From JBLHGN01 sp047616325 (GTDB taxonomy: Bacteria > Pseudomonadota > Gammaproteobacteria > Pseudomonadales > Cellvibrionaceae), in contig JBLHGN010000220.1 in NCBI GenBank assembly GCA_047616325.1, positions 1 to 6,233 of the forward strand: 6,233 nucleotides of DNA, written 5' to 3'. Shown in pieces: positions 5,908 to 6,233 of this stretch (position 1 is its first letter; each line of letters starts with the position of its first letter). The notes beneath the pieces were generated by a model. It worked only from the letters and a program-made list of their open reading frames with translations. It was not told where the DNA came from and did not search any database. The translations under genes were made by a program, and so were the position numbers.

Positions 5908-6233
5908 CATCGAGCACCCAGCTTTCTGTGCAGCCCAATCGGGACGTTTTACACAATACTTTGGATCTAACTTCGAAGTATTGTAAGGGTGGCGAAGAGC
6001 CGTCAATAGCGCACTTACTTCGTTGTAATCTCCCTGTGTCGCGCTGTCGATGGCCTGCTGCGCCAAGTAGTTGCGTAAAATAAAAGCAGGGTTAGCTCCC
6101 ACCATAAGGGCCACTCTTTCGCTTTTGGAATCATCCTCAGCACCACAGTATTGAGGATATTGGTTTAACCACTGCCGCCACTTTACTATTTGTTGTGTCT
6201 GCATCGTTGCGTAGGCTGGGGGCCGAAAAAAAA
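5890..6233 (-). CDS. selO: Protein adenylyltransferase SelO/YdiU (partial; 5' end beyond right edge)
   Basis: SelO is a pseudokinase-fold enzyme that transfers AMP from ATP to Ser, Thr or Tyr of target proteins and is linked to redox stress in E. coli. Only about the last 113 residues are visible; the family is around 480 residues. No stop lies upstream of the Met codon at 6204, and the frame stays open to the right edge, so that Met is internal. The C-terminal pattern is diagnostic: NPAFILRNYLAQQAIDSA, then GDYNEV, LRHPYN, KRPDW and the terminal CSMLSCSS. E. coli YdiU has the matching NPKYVLRNWLAQRAID, RPPDWG and SCSS. The penultimate-region Cys takes the place of selenocysteine in eukaryotic SelO and in E. 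coli forms a disulfide with an internal Cys; the codon here is TGC, so it is plain cysteine. The catalytic region is outside the window. Confidence 0.93.
   Translation of the reverse strand, partial: FFRPPAYATMQTQQIVKWRQWLNQYPQYCGAEDDSKSERVALMVGANPAFILRNYLAQQAIDSATQGDYNEVSALLTALRHPYNTSKLDPKYCVKRPDWAAQKAGCSMLSCSS

Noticed and set aside
5890..6204. A complete 104-residue protein starting at the Met codon at 6204.
   Set aside because: The frame remains open to the window edge, and the sequence matches the C-terminal part of SelO, so the Met is internal.
6226..6233. An A8 run at the right edge as a possible frameshift or slippage site in selO.
   Set aside because: The run is cut by the window edge and the frame is intact through it, so nothing can be concluded.
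1..6233. Mobile element, prophage, CRISPR array, defence or other unknown system.
   Set aside because: Every substantial coding region belongs to a known conserved family, and no transposase, integrase, attachment-site pair or spaced repeat array is present.

Overview
This looks like ordinary chromosomal DNA from a gammaproteobacterium, probably marine or salt-adapted. The evidence is a PykA-type pyruvate kinase, DusC, SelO and a three-gene Na+-pumping oxaloacetate decarboxylase. The genus cannot be fixed from the sequence. I see no mobile element, CRISPR array, rRNA or tRNA, and no sign of recent transfer.

Layout from left to right. (1) The 5' part of pykA is on the minus strand, starting at 842 and running off the left edge. 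(2) A 209-bp gap (843-1051) holds a Rho-independent terminator and the likely pykA promoter. (3) The operon oadG-oadA-oadB is on the minus strand (4483 down to 1052). (4) A 299-bp divergent control region (4484-4782) holds an FNR/Anr-like box, a perfect 15-bp inverted repeat and an extended -10 promoter. (5) dusC is on the plus strand (4783-5781). (6) A 108-bp convergent gap follows. (7) The 3' end of selO is on the minus strand, with its start beyond the right edge.

OadA, OadB and OadG form one membrane complex. OadA moves CO2 from oxaloacetate onto its own biotin. OadB decarboxylates the carboxybiotin and uses the energy to export Na+. OadG anchors the complex. The product is pyruvate, which is also what the next gene, pyruvate kinase, makes from phosphoenolpyruvate, so the minus-strand block concentrates on the PEP/oxaloacetate/pyruvate node. 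DusC (tRNA dihydrouridine) and SelO (protein AMPylation) are unrelated housekeeping neighbours.

I found no previously undescribed system. The points worth a second look are regulatory: the FNR-like box, the operator-like inverted repeat over a possible oadG -10, paired direct repeats at the pykA promoter, the oadB-pykA terminator, and a hairpin over the selO stop codon.
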